NCBI GenBank assembly: GCA_028554755.1
Contig: JAPTOF010000002.1
Coordinates: 28,899,001-28,963,000, forward strand
Reading direction: 5' to 3'
Source: Cordia subcordata
Lineage: Eukaryota; Streptophyta; Magnoliopsida; Boraginales; Cordiaceae
Length of the DNA stretch: 64,000 bases
Part shown: one piece after another, positions 25,189 to 37,768 of the stretch
Layout: each line of letters opens with the position of its first letter
Numbering within the stretch: position 1 is the stretch's first letter
The notes under the pieces: generated by a model
Seen by the model: only the letters and a program-made list of their open reading frames with translations
Told to the model about the DNA's origin: nothing
Database searches by the model: none
Translations under genes and position numbers: made by a program

Positions 25189-28100
25189 CTGATGATGCCT
25201 CCTTCAAGACCCCCAGATCAGAAAACCTGGAGTTCTTTGGAGTCTAAATTAACCTTTTTCTTTTTTTGGGGTTAAATTTGCATGCAACTCCATGTATATT
25301 ATGTCCTTGGAAACCTTAAACCTAATAAAAACTCATGGACAATGAAATGATTGTTTTGTTTCAGTGGTGCATGGGGACATTTTCTCATGTTTTTCGGAGC
25401 TCGCATGAGTGGCTGACTTTTTTGTCAGCTCTAAAAATGAAACAAAAAAAAAAAACATTGGAATTTCGTTAAACGTAACGAAAATCCTTAGATGTTTTTG
25501 CTCCATTAAACTAGTAATTATATATGGTTTTAGGTAGAATGTATCTGGACTTCTGTTCTACATAGTTTGATATAGTTATTATAGAAATCTTGCATTGCCT
25601 TCAAGTTTTGTGCTTTCTATTTGTTTGACGTATGTTGATCATAAAATTATGATTTCGATCTTAAAATTTCTAATTAATATTTAGTAAAGAATATTAATTA
25701 TATGATAATTTACAAAAATTAATTAACTTTACGTGCAACTTTATGTCATGATATTTTGATTTAAGCCATGTGTTTACACTTTTTTTTTTTTTTATATTTC
25801 AGTGTTTGATTTGGTGAACACTTGTATCAACATATATAAGTATTTTTTGCCTTTCTAACATTTTCCCTTTCGACTGTATTTTCCAGAAAAGGTTGTGTAA
25901 TATGCATAATTACATGTTATACATTTCCCTATTTGCAACTAATTGGCCCTTTATTTAATTTAAATGCAATTCAAAATTTTAAATAAAATTCTTTCTTATC
26001 AACATAAATAATACAATCACCATTGATAAGGAAAAATTAAACCGAATTGTACATGTTCAATTGCAAAAACTTCTTTACCAATCCTACCCTAATTATAAAT
26101 GCATTAATTCCATTTAAAATAAATATTATTTGATTCTTGTTTGGCATTATACTTTAAGTGGCTGCACGTACGTAATTCCTTTTGCCAAATCTGAAATTGA
26201 ATAACTGAAACAGAAGAAATGCAAACCCGTAAAATATCCTACTACGTGTCAACTAGAAGAATTATTTCCTAGATTGTGGATAGATCTGGGACTCGTTTTC
26301 AGTAGAATTATAATACATTTTTAGTATTTGTTAATTAATATTTTAGAGTTAATATATTTAGATACTTAAAGAATCTCTAACTTTTCTTTTTGGTGGTCAC
26401 AGGTACTTAAAGAATCTTTAATAGGCAAGTGAAAATTGTAGTTGCCACAAACTTTATTTGTGTTCGCTTGCTATCCCAAAAGCTAAGGCTGCTAATTTAT
26501 TTGAAGGCCTGCAAATGGATAACCGCGTAAGCTCCCAACGAATAATAAAATCAAATAGATTTGAAAATATAACGTTAGAGATTCTTTTATCGGTTTTGTC
26601 CAACTAACAATAAGAATATCCATGAAGAGCCCGTTTGGCTAAGCTTATCCAAAAAGAAAAATTTACATGTTTGGTGAAGTCAGCTTTTAAGCTTCTTGTA
26701 GGAGTTTACAAGCTGATTATAAAAAAAAAAAAAAAAAACCTCATACCAACTTATTTTTTTATAACTTATAAGATGGTGGGTTTGACTATTTGTAGAGTTT
26801 TTTTTGTCTTTCAGAAATTCACTTTTTGATAATTTATAATTAATGACATGTTATTTTTAACTATTAGTATATCTACTACTATTAGAATTTATAAGCACTT
26901 ATTTACTAAATATGTTAAAAACTTATAAGCATATATTATTCAAATATATTTTCACTTATTTATCACTTGTTTATAAACAACATTTTATTTATAAGTACAA
27001 ACACTTAAAAATAAACTTAGCCAAACAGACTCTAACTCAATTCATCTTCTCAGTTATACCCCTGTCAGTTATGACTATTAGAAAAATAATAATCCAGTTT
27101 CCAGTATGAATATTCAAAGTTATGGTCACATGCTAAGAGTCTCATATGTAAAGTTGTCTTTGGAAATTTTTTTTTTTTTTGAACTGAAAAATTCATTTCA
27201 AATAGGATTATAGGGTTTGTTTGAATTGACTTTTTTTTAAAAGTATTGTTTAACAACTTTTGGAAAGATACGTTTATGATAAATAAAAATTTCTAACTTT
27301 TAAAAAAAGATGCATTTGAACTTTTCTCAAGATTTTAATTGTTTTTGGAAGATAAGTCAAATAATTATTGCAAAAAAGAATACACTTTTTTTAAAAATTA
27401 ATTTTTCTTAATCTTTAGGTGACGCCCAACACTTGTTCAAGATTGATCAAGAAGCAAATAAGCAAATAATAATAATAATAATAAAGAAATATATAAATTA
27501 AAATTTTTAATTTTTAATTACAATGTATTATTGCTCAACTATTTTACCAAATTCTCAAAACAATCTTTTATAAGTAGCTGAACACAGTCTCCAAGATAAT
27601 TCACTTGCAAGGAATGGTCTAACGGCATCTTGGAGAACTGCGTGCTTAGCAGCACTTGTCAGCTGCCGGTGCCAAGTTTTGGAGCTTATTGAAGACTTTC
27701 AATTCTAATTTGAAAGACAAAATTGTAGGCTGCAATTAAACTGCAATTGTATATGCGGACAAACTAGTTAAGAATTTGACAAGAGTTAAAGTTCTGATAT
27801 AGAAAGTGCATGCCTACGTAGTCCAGCAAAATGTTATCAATAATACGACATGATTTTGAAATAAAGAGTTTTATTTTAGAGATTTAATTATCATGGAGAA
27901 CTAATCAAATTCTTTAATTTAATAGTGAATGAACTGTATTAACATGTGGAGTTTCGTCCTTTTTATTCACGTGTACTATGGGTCTTTGGTTAAATGATTG
28001 ATCTAACCTTTAAAAAATTTCGAAAGAATACTTGTACAAAGAGTCTTATGTAGCGAAATGGCTGAAAAATGTGGTAATTTACATTGTTCAACATTTTTCC

Positions 28101-28490
28101 ATATTGGTGAAGAAAATTCTCAAAATGATATATGATGTGTTTTTTTCCCCACATCTCCAGTTTATCTATCTAAACTGAAATTTAATGGAGCTATTCAGCT
28201 GCATCTCAAGCAATTAATGAACAAGAAAATTTAAACCCAGAAAATATATTAATATTTTTTCCCTCAATTCAATTCAAGAAATATAATAATAGCTTTTCGT
28301 ACATGTTAATATCAATTTATTTTTTCTCCTACATACTAAGACAATAAGATTGCATGCATTTGCATAATCAAGAACTATTCATTATTGGCCCATTAAAATC
28401 AGACCTGGGCCATTAAATTTAACAGAACTCTTAAAGGGTAGAATAACAAATTAAAAAATTTTGAAAAAAAACAAATGGGACAAGCGACAA
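25189..28490. other. Divergent intergenic region between PUB15 and CYCB2
   Basis: The promoters of both neighbours lie here, since PUB15 runs leftwards and the cyclin rightwards. It is very AT-rich. It contains the inverted-end element at 26626-27032 and a worn Tourist relative near 27207-27400 (left end GGGTTTGTTTGAATTGAC, right end lost). No exon was recognised. Confidence 0.45.
26626..27032. mobile_element. MITE-like element with 23-bp imperfect inverted ends
   Basis: Left end AGAGCCCGTTTGGCTAAGCT and right end (reverse-complemented) AGAGTCTGTTTGGCTAAGTT pair over about 23 bp. The interior is AT-rich and non-coding, with repeated short CTTATAAGC-type sequences near both ends. No clear target duplication was found, so the class is uncertain. 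Confidence 0.5.
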
Positions 28491-28495
28491 CAAGG

Positions 28496-28506
28496 TAACC
28501 GTTAAG
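28496..28506 (-). promoter_or_regulatory. MSA-like element upstream of CYCB2 (copy 1)
   Basis: TAACCGTTAAG, reverse complement CTTAACGGTTA. It matches the M-specific activator consensus YCYAACGGYYA at 10 of 11 positions. MSA sites bind three-repeat MYB factors and drive G2/M expression of plant B-type cyclins. It lies 495 bp upstream of the ATG. Confidence 0.6.
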
Positions 28507-28553
28507 CCCAAACGCGGAGCATCGCAACTTTTCATCGTACGGCCAGGATTAAC

Positions 28554-28564
28554 TAGCCGTTAGT
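28554..28564 (-). promoter_or_regulatory. MSA-like element upstream of CYCB2 (copy 2)
   Basis: TAGCCGTTAGT, reverse complement ACTAACGGCTA, 10 of 11 against YCYAACGGYYA with the AACGG core intact. It lies 48 bp from copy 1 in the same orientation. Paired MSA motifs are typical of mitotic cyclin promoters. Confidence 0.65.
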
Positions 28565-28680
28565 TTCAAACATACGAAAAATAAGAAAAAAGGCATGATG
28601 TTACAGACATATATCCGCTGTTTGCTCTCTTTTCTTATTATTCTCCCTTCAGTCACCAGAAAATTGAACCTTAACACCAG

Positions 28681-28682
<2 letters not shown>

Positions 28683-28723
<41 letters not shown>
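28683..28723. repeat. GA microsatellite in the CYCB2 5' leader
   Basis: About 20 uninterrupted GA units, roughly 280 bp before the start codon. It probably lies in the transcribed 5' leader, which seems to contain an intron ending near 29000. Likely to vary in length between individuals. Confidence 0.85.
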
Positions 28724-28725
<2 letters not shown>

Positions 28726-29000
28726 ATTCAAAATCAGAAGCTCCATTGATGTTCAGTTGATGGGGTTATCTATTTAATTTCTCTATCTTGTTAGGGTTTG
28801 TTTGATCCAGGAGCATTTGAGATATTTTCTTGGATTATTTTTTATTTCTACATCAAAGGTCTGATTTTTGTAATGTTTTATGATATGGGTTTTGTGATTT
28901 GTTATTATATTCTTGATTTTCCATCGATGCTTTTGTTAAATCGAAGATAGATTGTTTTCATTTCTAATGGTTTTTGTTCATTATCTTGTAGCTATTCAAG

Positions 29001-31854
29001 ATGGTTGGATCAGATGAGAACTATCCTGCTGGGATCATGCCCTTGAATGTTGAAGGTAACTTGAAAAGGAATTAATTTTTTTAACGTTTCTTTAATTTAT
29101 TACTTTTGTATTTAGATAAGTCAAAAAGTTTTAATCTTTCGTATCTTTAAAATTGGTTATGGCAAAACTGATAAAACCCTAGTTTGATGAAGTGTTCAAT
29201 GTGATTCTTGATCGATAGGGGGTTTAAGGGCTGTAGGAGGGAAGTTCACAGTGGGTGGTGGTGGGCAAAATAGGAGGGCTTTGAGTACAATTAACAAGAA
29301 TATAATTGGAGCTCCACCATATCCATGTGCAGTCAAGAGAGGTCTTTTGACAGAGTAATAACCCTCTCAAACCCTATCTTTTTTACTGATTCTAATTGAG
29401 GTTGCTTTAGATTTCAGTATTTGTTTTGACTTTTTCTTTCTTCGGTTATTGGAATTTTTTTCAGAAAGAATGCAATTCCTAACAAGAAACCTCCTGTTCC
29501 GCTTCATCGACCCATCACTAGGTTGGTATAAGTGGTCTAATAATTTGTGATTGTGTATTTTTCGTGTTTTAGTATTTGATCTTTGATTACTTGTAATTAT
29601 TAAACAAGAAATAGACAAATTTTGTAGAATAAATGAAGTTCTGTTCATATTCTTTGGAAATGTTGCTTCAATTTTCAGGAAATTTGCTGCACAAATGGCT
29701 AGCAAGCATCAGCAACCAGTGGTTGTTCAGGTGCATATTCATTTCTGATAAGCTATTCTTTGCAAGAATTCTTATTTATCTGATTGCGAGGGACTACAGA
29801 TTAAGACATACATTTTCAACCTTTGAAGTGCTAATTGATCAATATGATTGATTTTATTATGTTACTATAGGAAACCAAGCCACAGGCTGTGCAATCAGTT
29901 CCAAGTAAATGGCAATCAGAAGACTGTATCATCATTGATGCAGATGACTTCAAGTCCAATGGAGATGACCCTGTGCCGATGTTTGTGCAGCATACAGAAG
30001 CAATGCTGGAAGAGATAGACCGGATGGTATTCGTTTCACTATTCCCCTCATTTATTGATTTTTAGTTGGTAGACTTAATCATGATTGGTGGTATATGACA
30101 TAGGATGCTGAGATCGAAATGGAAGACGTAGCTGAGGAGCCTCTCATTGACATAGACAGTCCTGACACGAAGAATCCGCTTGCAGTTGTCGACTACATCG
30201 ATGATTTGTATTCCTACTACAAAAAAGTTGAGGTGATATCAAATCCATATGCCACCAGCCCCTTTGTAATTGTTTTCTTAATTTCTTTCACCTACAGCTG
30301 TCGCATTTTTGAGTTTAGGAACAGAAGGTAGTAATTTCTATTCGCACCGCAATTGCTTCCCTGCTTGTGATTGTCTTCATGATTGTTTGATATGCTATAT
30401 CAAAATGAGCGAAATTCCTCCTGTCAAGAGTAAACACATGGGTGAGAAGTGTATGGACTATGGAAGGCTGCTCCTAAAACTGAGCTTGTTTTTAGCTGTT
30501 GGCTCCTGAGTGATACATGTTTCCTTTTTTATTTCAAATTGCTCTCTTATTTAGACCTCTGACCTGTTCGTAATTATTTTAGTTAATCTTCAATTGATTC
30601 CTGATCTTGAATTGAATATGGCAAGTAATATTGTGATTGTCATGCATTCTTGTATCTATCTACTGAATCTAAGCATTTTGAACTTTTATTTACTTTACTG
30701 CAGAGTTCTAGCTGTGTCCAGCCTGATTATATGACACATCAATCTGACATCAATGAAAGGATGAGAGGTATTCTTATCGATTGGCTGATTGAGGTATATG
30801 AAATCTGCTGTTATTGTGGGCATCTTAAATTTTATGAGTTTGCTCAAGAAAATATTTTTGCAGAAAAAATAACTTACAATATTTTCAATGTTTAGGTGCA
30901 TTACAAGTTTGAATTGATGGATGAGACTTTGTATTTAACGGTCAACCTCATCGATAGATTTTTAGCCATCAGAACAGTGGTGAGAAAGAAACTCCAGCTA
31001 GTTGGAGTGACAGCTCTGCTTCTTGCATGCAAGTACGAGGAAGTTTCTGTTCCTGTTGTGGAGGATCTCATCTTGATATCTGACAAAGCTTACTCCCGAA
31101 AAGATGTGCTTGATATGGTAAAAATATGGAGTTCATTTTGATGGCTGAATAAATTTCCGTTTTGATATTGTATTATAAGCTAAACTAAACAATGTCTATC
31201 CTGCAGGAGAGGTTAATGATTAACACCTTACAGTTCAACCTATCAGTGCCCACTCCGTATGTGTTTCTGAGACGATTCCTTAAAGCCGCTCAATCTGATA
31301 GAAAGGTTGGGTTGATGTATACAGTGTTTTAGAAGCACATATGCAAGTTTATATACTTTATCTGTGAACTATTCCTGATAATGAATATTCTTGTGGTTGT
31401 GTTGAACTAGTTGGAGCTTCTCACCTTCTTCATTATAGAGTTATGCATCGTTGAGTACGAAATGCTTAGGTTTCCGCCTTCCCTGTTAGCTGCGGCTGCA
31501 GTTTTTACTGCACAATGTACTCTCACCGGGTCAAAGCAGTGGAGTAAGACAGGCGAGAAGTACACCAGCTACTCAGAAAACCAGCTTCTGTAAGTAGCCT
31601 TATGAAAGGCTTTGTTTATGCAAAAATCAATAATTTGTAAAATAAATGTTTGATGTGTGTCTAACCAAAGTTCTTCCTGCTACAAATTTTCCTCGTTTAA
31701 CAGGGAATGCTCAAGATTGATGGTTACTTTCCATCAAAAGGCTGGCACAGGGAAGCTCACCGGTGTTCATCGAAAATATAGCACTTCCAAGTATGGGTAT
31801 GCTGCCAAGTCAGGACCTGCACAGTTTCTCTTGTATGATTTTAAGAAAGATTGA
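29001..31854 (+). CDS. CYCB2: G2/mitotic-specific cyclin B2, 441 aa, complete (11 exons)
   Basis: Regulatory subunit of cyclin-dependent kinase at the G2/M transition. Coding exons: 29001-29055, 29219-29354, 29465-29521, 29679-29730, 29871-30026, 30104-30232, 30704-30793, 30896-31117, 31207-31305, 31411-31589, 31704-31854, totalling 1326 bp in phase. Residues 37-46 ([10 protein letters not shown]) form a destruction box for APC/C-dependent degradation. The N-terminal cyclin box begins in exon 7 ([19 protein letters not shown]) and includes the CDK-contact Lys/Glu of ACKYEE (about 269-274). The C-terminal cyclin fold follows in exons 9-11 ([20 protein letters not shown]). Length and motifs fit the B2 class rather than B1. 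MSA-like sites upstream agree with G2/M expression. A broken partial copy lies at 41.7-43.1 kb. Confidence 0.95.
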
Positions 31855-32770
31855 TTGAGTTGATATGAAGCAATGCCTTCTCAAATGTTGGTCTTAGAAT
31901 GTTGTGGGGGGGGGGGGGGTTGGGTGTGATGTGAGCAACATAAGTTGCCCCCTGGATTGGTTTACTTGGCAACTTTGCTGAATCTGTTTTTCAGACTTAT
32001 GTTGAATGGTGATTCGTCATGTTACTTTTGTACTCATAATATGATTATCACTGAAATCTAAATTCTTGTGTTCGTGTGTCGCTCCATGTATGTTGATGGA
32101 AAGATCTTCCAGCTAGCAAAGTAATACCGTTCTTAGTTTATTAATTTGCATTTATAAAATTTCAGTAAGTGAAAAAAAATGGTAAAAAACAAATTTCCGC
32201 TGCCGGGACTCAAACCCGGATCTCTCAGGTGAGAGCCGAGTATCATAATCACTACAAGGGAATTGCCATTATGCGTTTCCCGTTCCCTTTTCTTGATGTT
32301 CTCTGGTCTAATTTTGGAAAATCCACTAAATTCAAAGTTTGTTGTGCTTAAGCTCATAATAATAACCATATATAATTCAAATATATTAATAATTAGCCAT
32401 ACATAATTCAAATATATTAAACGTTTACAATTGATGGTTTATGGGTTCGTTGGATTAGCTTTCTTTAAATGTGATTTTTCAAAAATTTTGAAAAAAAATG
32501 CTTCTTTTGAGAAATTTTTGGACTTATGAAGCTAACCAAAATATTACCACAAAAAAAATACTTTTTAAAAAATTACAAAAATTATTATGAAAATATTTAA
32601 TAAAATATGATAATGACATATTTAATTTACAAGAAACATAAAAATACATAATATAGTCATTGTAAATAAAATTATACTTCATAATAGTCCTCGACATGAT
32701 TTTGTAATTTAAAATAATTAAATATTCAACTTATTAATACTTTTTTGTGTAAGTGATCATTTTGCTATTT
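30240..32770 (+). repeat. Segmental duplication, copy A (cyclin intron 6 to 3' flank)
   Basis: This stretch aligns by eye along its length with 41668-44080. The shared part includes intron 6, exons 7-11, the 3' flank, the tRNA-Glu relic and a MITE-like tail. Copy A holds the intact exons. The two copies differ by many substitutions and several indels of about 20-130 bp. Confidence 0.85.
32195..32262 (-). pseudogene. tRNA-Glu(CTC) relic, copy A
   Basis: The minus strand carries a recognisable tRNA-Glu 3' half: anticodon stem and loop with CTC (ACTCGGCTCTCACCTGAG) and T-arm CCGGGTTTGAGTCCCGG. The D-arm has lost about 6 nt, and the acceptor stem has a C-C mismatch. It is only about 68 nt long. 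It lies 340 bp beyond the cyclin stop codon. The second copy is at 43440-43507. Confidence 0.7.
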
Positions 32771-32835
32771 AAGTGCTGATAATTACTATTTAGGTGCTTA
32801 TAAGTACCAAATAAGCAAAGCCAAATACCCTCTAA

Positions 32836-33295
32836 GTCACTGACTAGGAAAATTACTATATGGAGTTTGGGAAAACAAGGTCAAATGGGGAAAGAGCCAA
32901 GAAAGTACTCAACACTATTTAGTAGCGAGGAATGGGGAAACAAATTCATTAAGAAAAAAAAAATAATTGAAAATTATTGGTGGGACTGCCTCTAATAGTA
33001 GTCTATGGAAAGAAGTGGACTTAAAATAAACAAGATTGAAGGAAGAATAAGAGGTTTGATCTCTTAGCTCTTCAAGGACACTGCCACTTAGACCTTACCA
33101 CTACCTCTGGAGCCCTTCAAACCGAGTTGCTGCCGAGGATGGACGTAATTGTCCATGGTGGATGGCGGACATTGGCCAGGATCATCATGTATGGGTAATT
33201 TACTTTCGTGATATTATTGTTGTATAGCATTTATTGCTGTATAAAGCCACATACTTTGTACACTTGTTTATAATATATAATAAAAGGTACCCACT
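32836..33295 (+). pseudogene. Remnant of the BTB/discoidin gene (part of intron 7 plus exon 10 copy)
   Basis: Bases 32836-33125 match parts of intron 7 of the gene at 46-52.6 kb (about 50232-50890). Bases 33126-33295 match exon 10 and intron 10 (about 51434-51605), including a copy of the block encoding CxWWMxDIGQDHx. Exons 8-9 and everything 5' of intron 7 are missing. The intron part lacks the SINE at 50598-50800 and about 115 bp at 50317-50455. Non-functional. Confidence 0.8.
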
Positions 33296-34427
33296 AAAGG
33301 GATTTATTTCCGAAAATCCTTCAGGCTGTAGATAGGGACTAACGGTCTAAACAAAATAGGGGGAGAATTCATTAAATGTTAGCCCATATATTTGAAAATT
33401 TGATAATTCATATATACAATAGCTTATTTCTTATTTTTATGTTGATTACTTGTAGATTTAGTGGCTAAAGCGTTTATCAGAACTTAGCCTCTAGGTCTCC
33501 AAGCCAAATCACACAATTGTTTTCCTACATGATCAGTTGCTTGAATTCCTCACGATGCTTCAGTGAGTTTCTCTAGTACCAAGCAGTCAAGCACTGTCAA
33601 GGGGTCGTTGAATGTCCCACAAGCTTTTATTCGTCAAGTCTTTTTTTATTAATCCAAATACTTACTAAATTAGCACTAAAAGAAAATAGAGAAAAACTAA
33701 AGAATCAATTGACTAAATGAAAAAGTCAATAAAAGCACACAAACAAACAAAAAAAACGTTAATTGTACAATGTGCTAACCATTATCAGCTCCGTATTACA
33801 GAAAAAAAATTTAATTGTTGAAATAAAATAAATTTAAAAAATATAGCTAGTGTTCAATTGATTTTGTTAAGACTTTAAAGAAGAAAAAGCAATACAAAGG
33901 TCAACCAGTTCCTGTTTAATATAGAAAGACGGTGAAAAGGACCACATTGAGAGTGTGTCACAAAAAAAATTAAGAAGTGAGATTGATTTGTTTGTGGCGT
34001 TGTTTAATGAAATCTCACAGTATGGTATATGAGCACGTTAACAGTGTCCCAAGCAGGCAAATTGAACTTATTATTCTATTTCTTTACATCTTTAAAAAGA
34101 ATGACTTCTTCCAATAGTCCCGTTGATGAGTGGTCGCTAAGGCAATACGGTCTTTTAGTATTATTTGCCTTCTTCTATTCTCTCTTTTTTTTCTTTTTTT
34201 TTGGTGGGGTTTGGACATTTTATAGAAGATCAATACTTTGTAAAGTTTGTTTTCTCATTGAAATTCCCTTTGACTAATAAATAAATAATTTTTTTTTTAA
34301 TTTTGAATTTTTTATTTCAAATAAAAAAAATAAAATAAAATTTTCAAGTCACATTTTTTAACTTCTAGAGTTAAAAAAATATTAAAATCATAAATTCTAT
34401 TGCTTTTGGATATTTGATATTGGATAG
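33296..34427. other. Intergenic, no gene recognised
   Basis: AT-rich. The open frame at 34029-34277 has no recognisable family and ends in a T-run. Nothing else stands out before the hAT-like element begins. Confidence 0.4.
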
Positions 34428-36198
34428 TAGGGGTGTACACGGGCGGTTTCGGTCGATTTTTGTGTGGAAATTCTAATTGAACCAAAATTTGCAGTTTTTC
34501 ATTTTTTAAAACCAAAGCTGCCCATTTTAATTAAGAAATCGTTGGTTTCGATCAATACGAATTGTGCGGTTTAAGCGGTTTTTTGGGTCAGTTTTAAGTC
34601 TATATACACATATATATGTGTGTGCACTTGTGTATACATATATTTGATTAGATAGCCAAAATTTGCATAGATGGATACTTTATTTGATCCATGATTTGGT
34701 TAATTAATCGATTTCAACTTAAAGAACCATCAAGTGCCAACTTTCTATATTGCGATAGAATTAAACATTGATAATCCTTTTTTTCTAAAGAACTGTACTA
34801 AAAATTCTCACTTGTACTTAGGCTGTAGATGCTGCGTCTGCAAAACCAACAACCGAATAATACTTTTTAAAACCTTAGTGTAGGGAGGCTAACACTAATA
34901 TATATTTTCCACATATTTAATTACTTATTAATATATAGATATATACAAATATATATGTATATATAAAAATATAAATAATAGTAATATATGGGCGGTTCGG
35001 TTTAACTGCGGTTTTGATCCCTCAAAACCGTTAACCGAGTTGCTCAAAGCGGTTTTTAAAAAATTAAAATCGCAACCGACCGAATTGCGTTAAAAATCGA
35101 TGATTTATGGTTGATTCGATTCGGCCAAATTGATTTTTTTATTTTTCCTACTTTTTGTGGGGATTTTTATTTTTTTGACCTAGTTTTTAATATACTGCAC
35201 AAAAATGACCTGTTTTTAAATGGGTTTTAAAAAATGACCCAATCTCATGCGTGTTACCGGAACGAGACCCGCGTTCCAGGAACGCGGTCACATTCCCAGA
35301 ATGTGGGCCTGTTCCCAAAACGCGCAACTTTATTTATTTATTTATTTTTTGAACATACCTTATTTTTTCATTATGTATTTATGTGACGGTATTACGCTTT
35401 TCCCTTATGCAGTTATTTATGATCCGTAGATACTTTTATTTTAGCACTATAAACACTACATTATCAATTGGACATTATACACTTAATTCTTTCTGTTCAA
35501 GTGAACATTATGTTACAATTGTAAACAAAACATTAAAAAATTACAACTAAGTAAACAAAACAAGATTACAACTAAATAGGATTACTTAGATTACAATTAA
35601 TATATATTACATAACAACATTTAATATTACAACTAATACACATTACATAACAACATTACAAGATTACAACTACACGCTACGCATTTTGATTATTGGGGCA
35701 AATTGGAGCAGTCTAGCCTTGTTGATCGCATGATGTACACATTCGTCGTCTACCTTGGTTTTAGCAATCCATCTCATTTTGAATGCACCGGCCTCCAGCT
35801 TGAAATAATGTCAATAATGCTAAAATAGAAGCATTCATGGATCATAAATAATTGCATAAAAGAAAAGCGTAATACCGTTCTATAAACACGTAATGAAAAA
35901 ATAAGGCATGTTAAAAAAAAAAAGTTGCAAACGCGTTCTCGGAAAGTAGGCGCATTCCCGGAACGCGATTCTCGTTCACGCGTTCCCAAAATGAGATTTG
36001 GTCATTTTTTAAAAACCAATCTAAAAACAGGTCATTTCTGTAAAGAATATTAAAAATTGGGGTAAAAAAAAAAAACCTTTTTGTACACTCTTATTGAAAT
36101 TGAGTCATTTTTTAAAATCAATCTAAAAACATGTTATTTTTATAAAGAATATTAAAAATTGGATAAAAAAATAAAAAATCCCTTTTTGTACACCCCTA
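34428..36198. mobile_element. hAT-like non-autonomous DNA transposon, 1.77 kb, with internal fold-back
   Basis: Perfect 12-bp terminal inverted repeats TAGGGGTGTACA/TGTACACCCCTA. The flanking 8-mers TTGGATAG (34420-34427) and CTGGAAAG (36199-36206) match at 6 of 8 positions, as expected for an aged 8-bp hAT target duplication. The subterminal left side has repeated GCGGTTT/CGGTTC motifs. Inside, about 35150-35460 and 35810-36060 are inverted copies of each other, containing the GGAACGCG-rich stretch and the TTATTTATGATCC segment. The right-end sequence is duplicated (about 36000-36090 and 36100-36195). No transposase was recognised. The two 60-71 aa frames are arms of the inverted repeat. Confidence 0.7.
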
Positions 36199-36289
36199 CT
36201 GGAAAGTGGCATGCTTGCATTAACCGTATGTCAGTCCGCGCGCACAACACTCAACACTGTACCAGGCTATCTATAAGTACCACTATAGC

Positions 36290-36529
36290 ATGCAGTGCTA
36301 CATCAACATACACAACACGCTTTTGAGGATGGGCTTCTCGCAGGGTTTTCTCTACATGCTCAAGCTTTCATCACCGCCTAAATCGGAATTGCCGCTGCTG
36401 CAAAATGAGAACCGAAGCTGCGGTACGCTGCTACCCAGACCTGTGACAAGCATGAAGGGTGAACTAGACTACGGTACGATTTGTACCGTTTTGCCCTTTT
36501 TTCTTTTTGCGCTTAAAATGACTTGGTGA
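36290..36529 (+). CDS. Orphan ORF, possible exon, unrecognised
   Basis: A 79-residue frame in locally GC-richer sequence. The first about 65 residues (FSQGFLYMLKLSSPPKSELP; CGTLLPRPVTSMKGELDYG) look protein-like, and a donor-like G|GTACG follows GACTAC near 36473. The phase does not fit the papain-type exon at 37769. It could be an exon of a lost gene. No function is proposed. Confidence 0.2.
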   Translation: MQCYINIHNTLLRMGFSQGFLYMLKLSSPPKSELPLLQNENRSCGTLLPRPVTSMKGELDYGTICTVLPFFLFALKMTW

Positions 36530-37768
36530 ATGATGCATTTGATTTCCATATATGACGAAGTTTGTGCCATCTTTTTGGGTTGATTGATGCATTTAGTAGA
36601 TAAAAAAATTTTGATTGCACTTGGATGTGATTAATGGGAAGTTTGTGAGCCTGTTTGAGTCACATTAGGGAGAGTTTGTTGCTGAGAAATTGCTTATGTT
36701 TGCAAGTGTATGTTCACATCTTTAAAAATAGGACTTCTGGATATGTTTCGAGTCACATTGGGGAGAGTTTGCTGCTGAGAAAATTGCTTACGTTTGCAAT
36801 TGAATGAAAGTTTTATGTTGATGAGTCTGGTTAGCTTAGGAGAAGACGGAGAATGATTGAAATGAATTAAAAGTATTTTCCCCGGGTCATTTGCTTTTCA
36901 TTTTTTCTTGTGGTCAAAGGGGTGTTTGAGATCAAGGTGAAGGTGGTGATGAGGGGGACGGTAATGGGGGTGTCTTGCTGCTAAAGTTGGGGTGTATTTC
37001 GTTTTCTTTTATATATATATATATTTGGTCAAAGTTTGTGTTTCAAATACCGAAATCTGAACTCTTTTTTAGAGGTACTTTTATTGTGATAAAATTAAAA
37101 TTTAAAACAGCACCCAAGTTTTGGTATTTGAAATACCAAAAGTTATTTCAATTATCATTTTTGTTTTTTTCCAAAGCTGAAAAAGGTAAATTTGAAAACA
37201 CGTTTAAAATTAAGTATTTTTCATAGGAATTCTTAAAAAAAGGTACTTAGACTAACTCTAACAAATTCTCTAAAACATAAAAATTCTCATATTTAGCGGT
37301 ATAGCAAAGTGCTCTAATAGCTCTCCTATCCCATCCCTAAAATTTTAGGTTTTTTTCCTAACTCCAAAACAAAACACTTATATATAGGAGTTTTTTTTTC
37401 ATCCCCAAAACGAAGTTAGTTGGGGTTATATTTGAAAAACTCGGCAAAAATAGGGTTACTTTTGCACTAGAGATCAAAAAGAGGGTCTGGAAAAAAATAT
37501 ATTCGTTCGTTGAATTAGTACATGAAAACCGTCATAATTTTATTACTTGAAGCTTAAAACTAGAAACTAAATGATTCATAGAAAATATGTTTATATAATA
37601 TCAATTAACAAAAGATGTACTTGGTTTCGCACCCGTGCAAACGCATGAGCTCTGAACTAGTTTAATTCTTTTCTTGATTATGCTGGGGTAAACATTAATT
37701 ATTTTTTTTTAAAATTATTATTTCGACTTCACTGAAAAAAAAAAAAAAAACAAAATCTATTTCTGCAG

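Noticed and set aside
37014..37024. TATATATATAT as a TATA box for the protease exon
   Set aside because: Simple TA repeat 750 bp before a downstream exon, not placed as a promoter.
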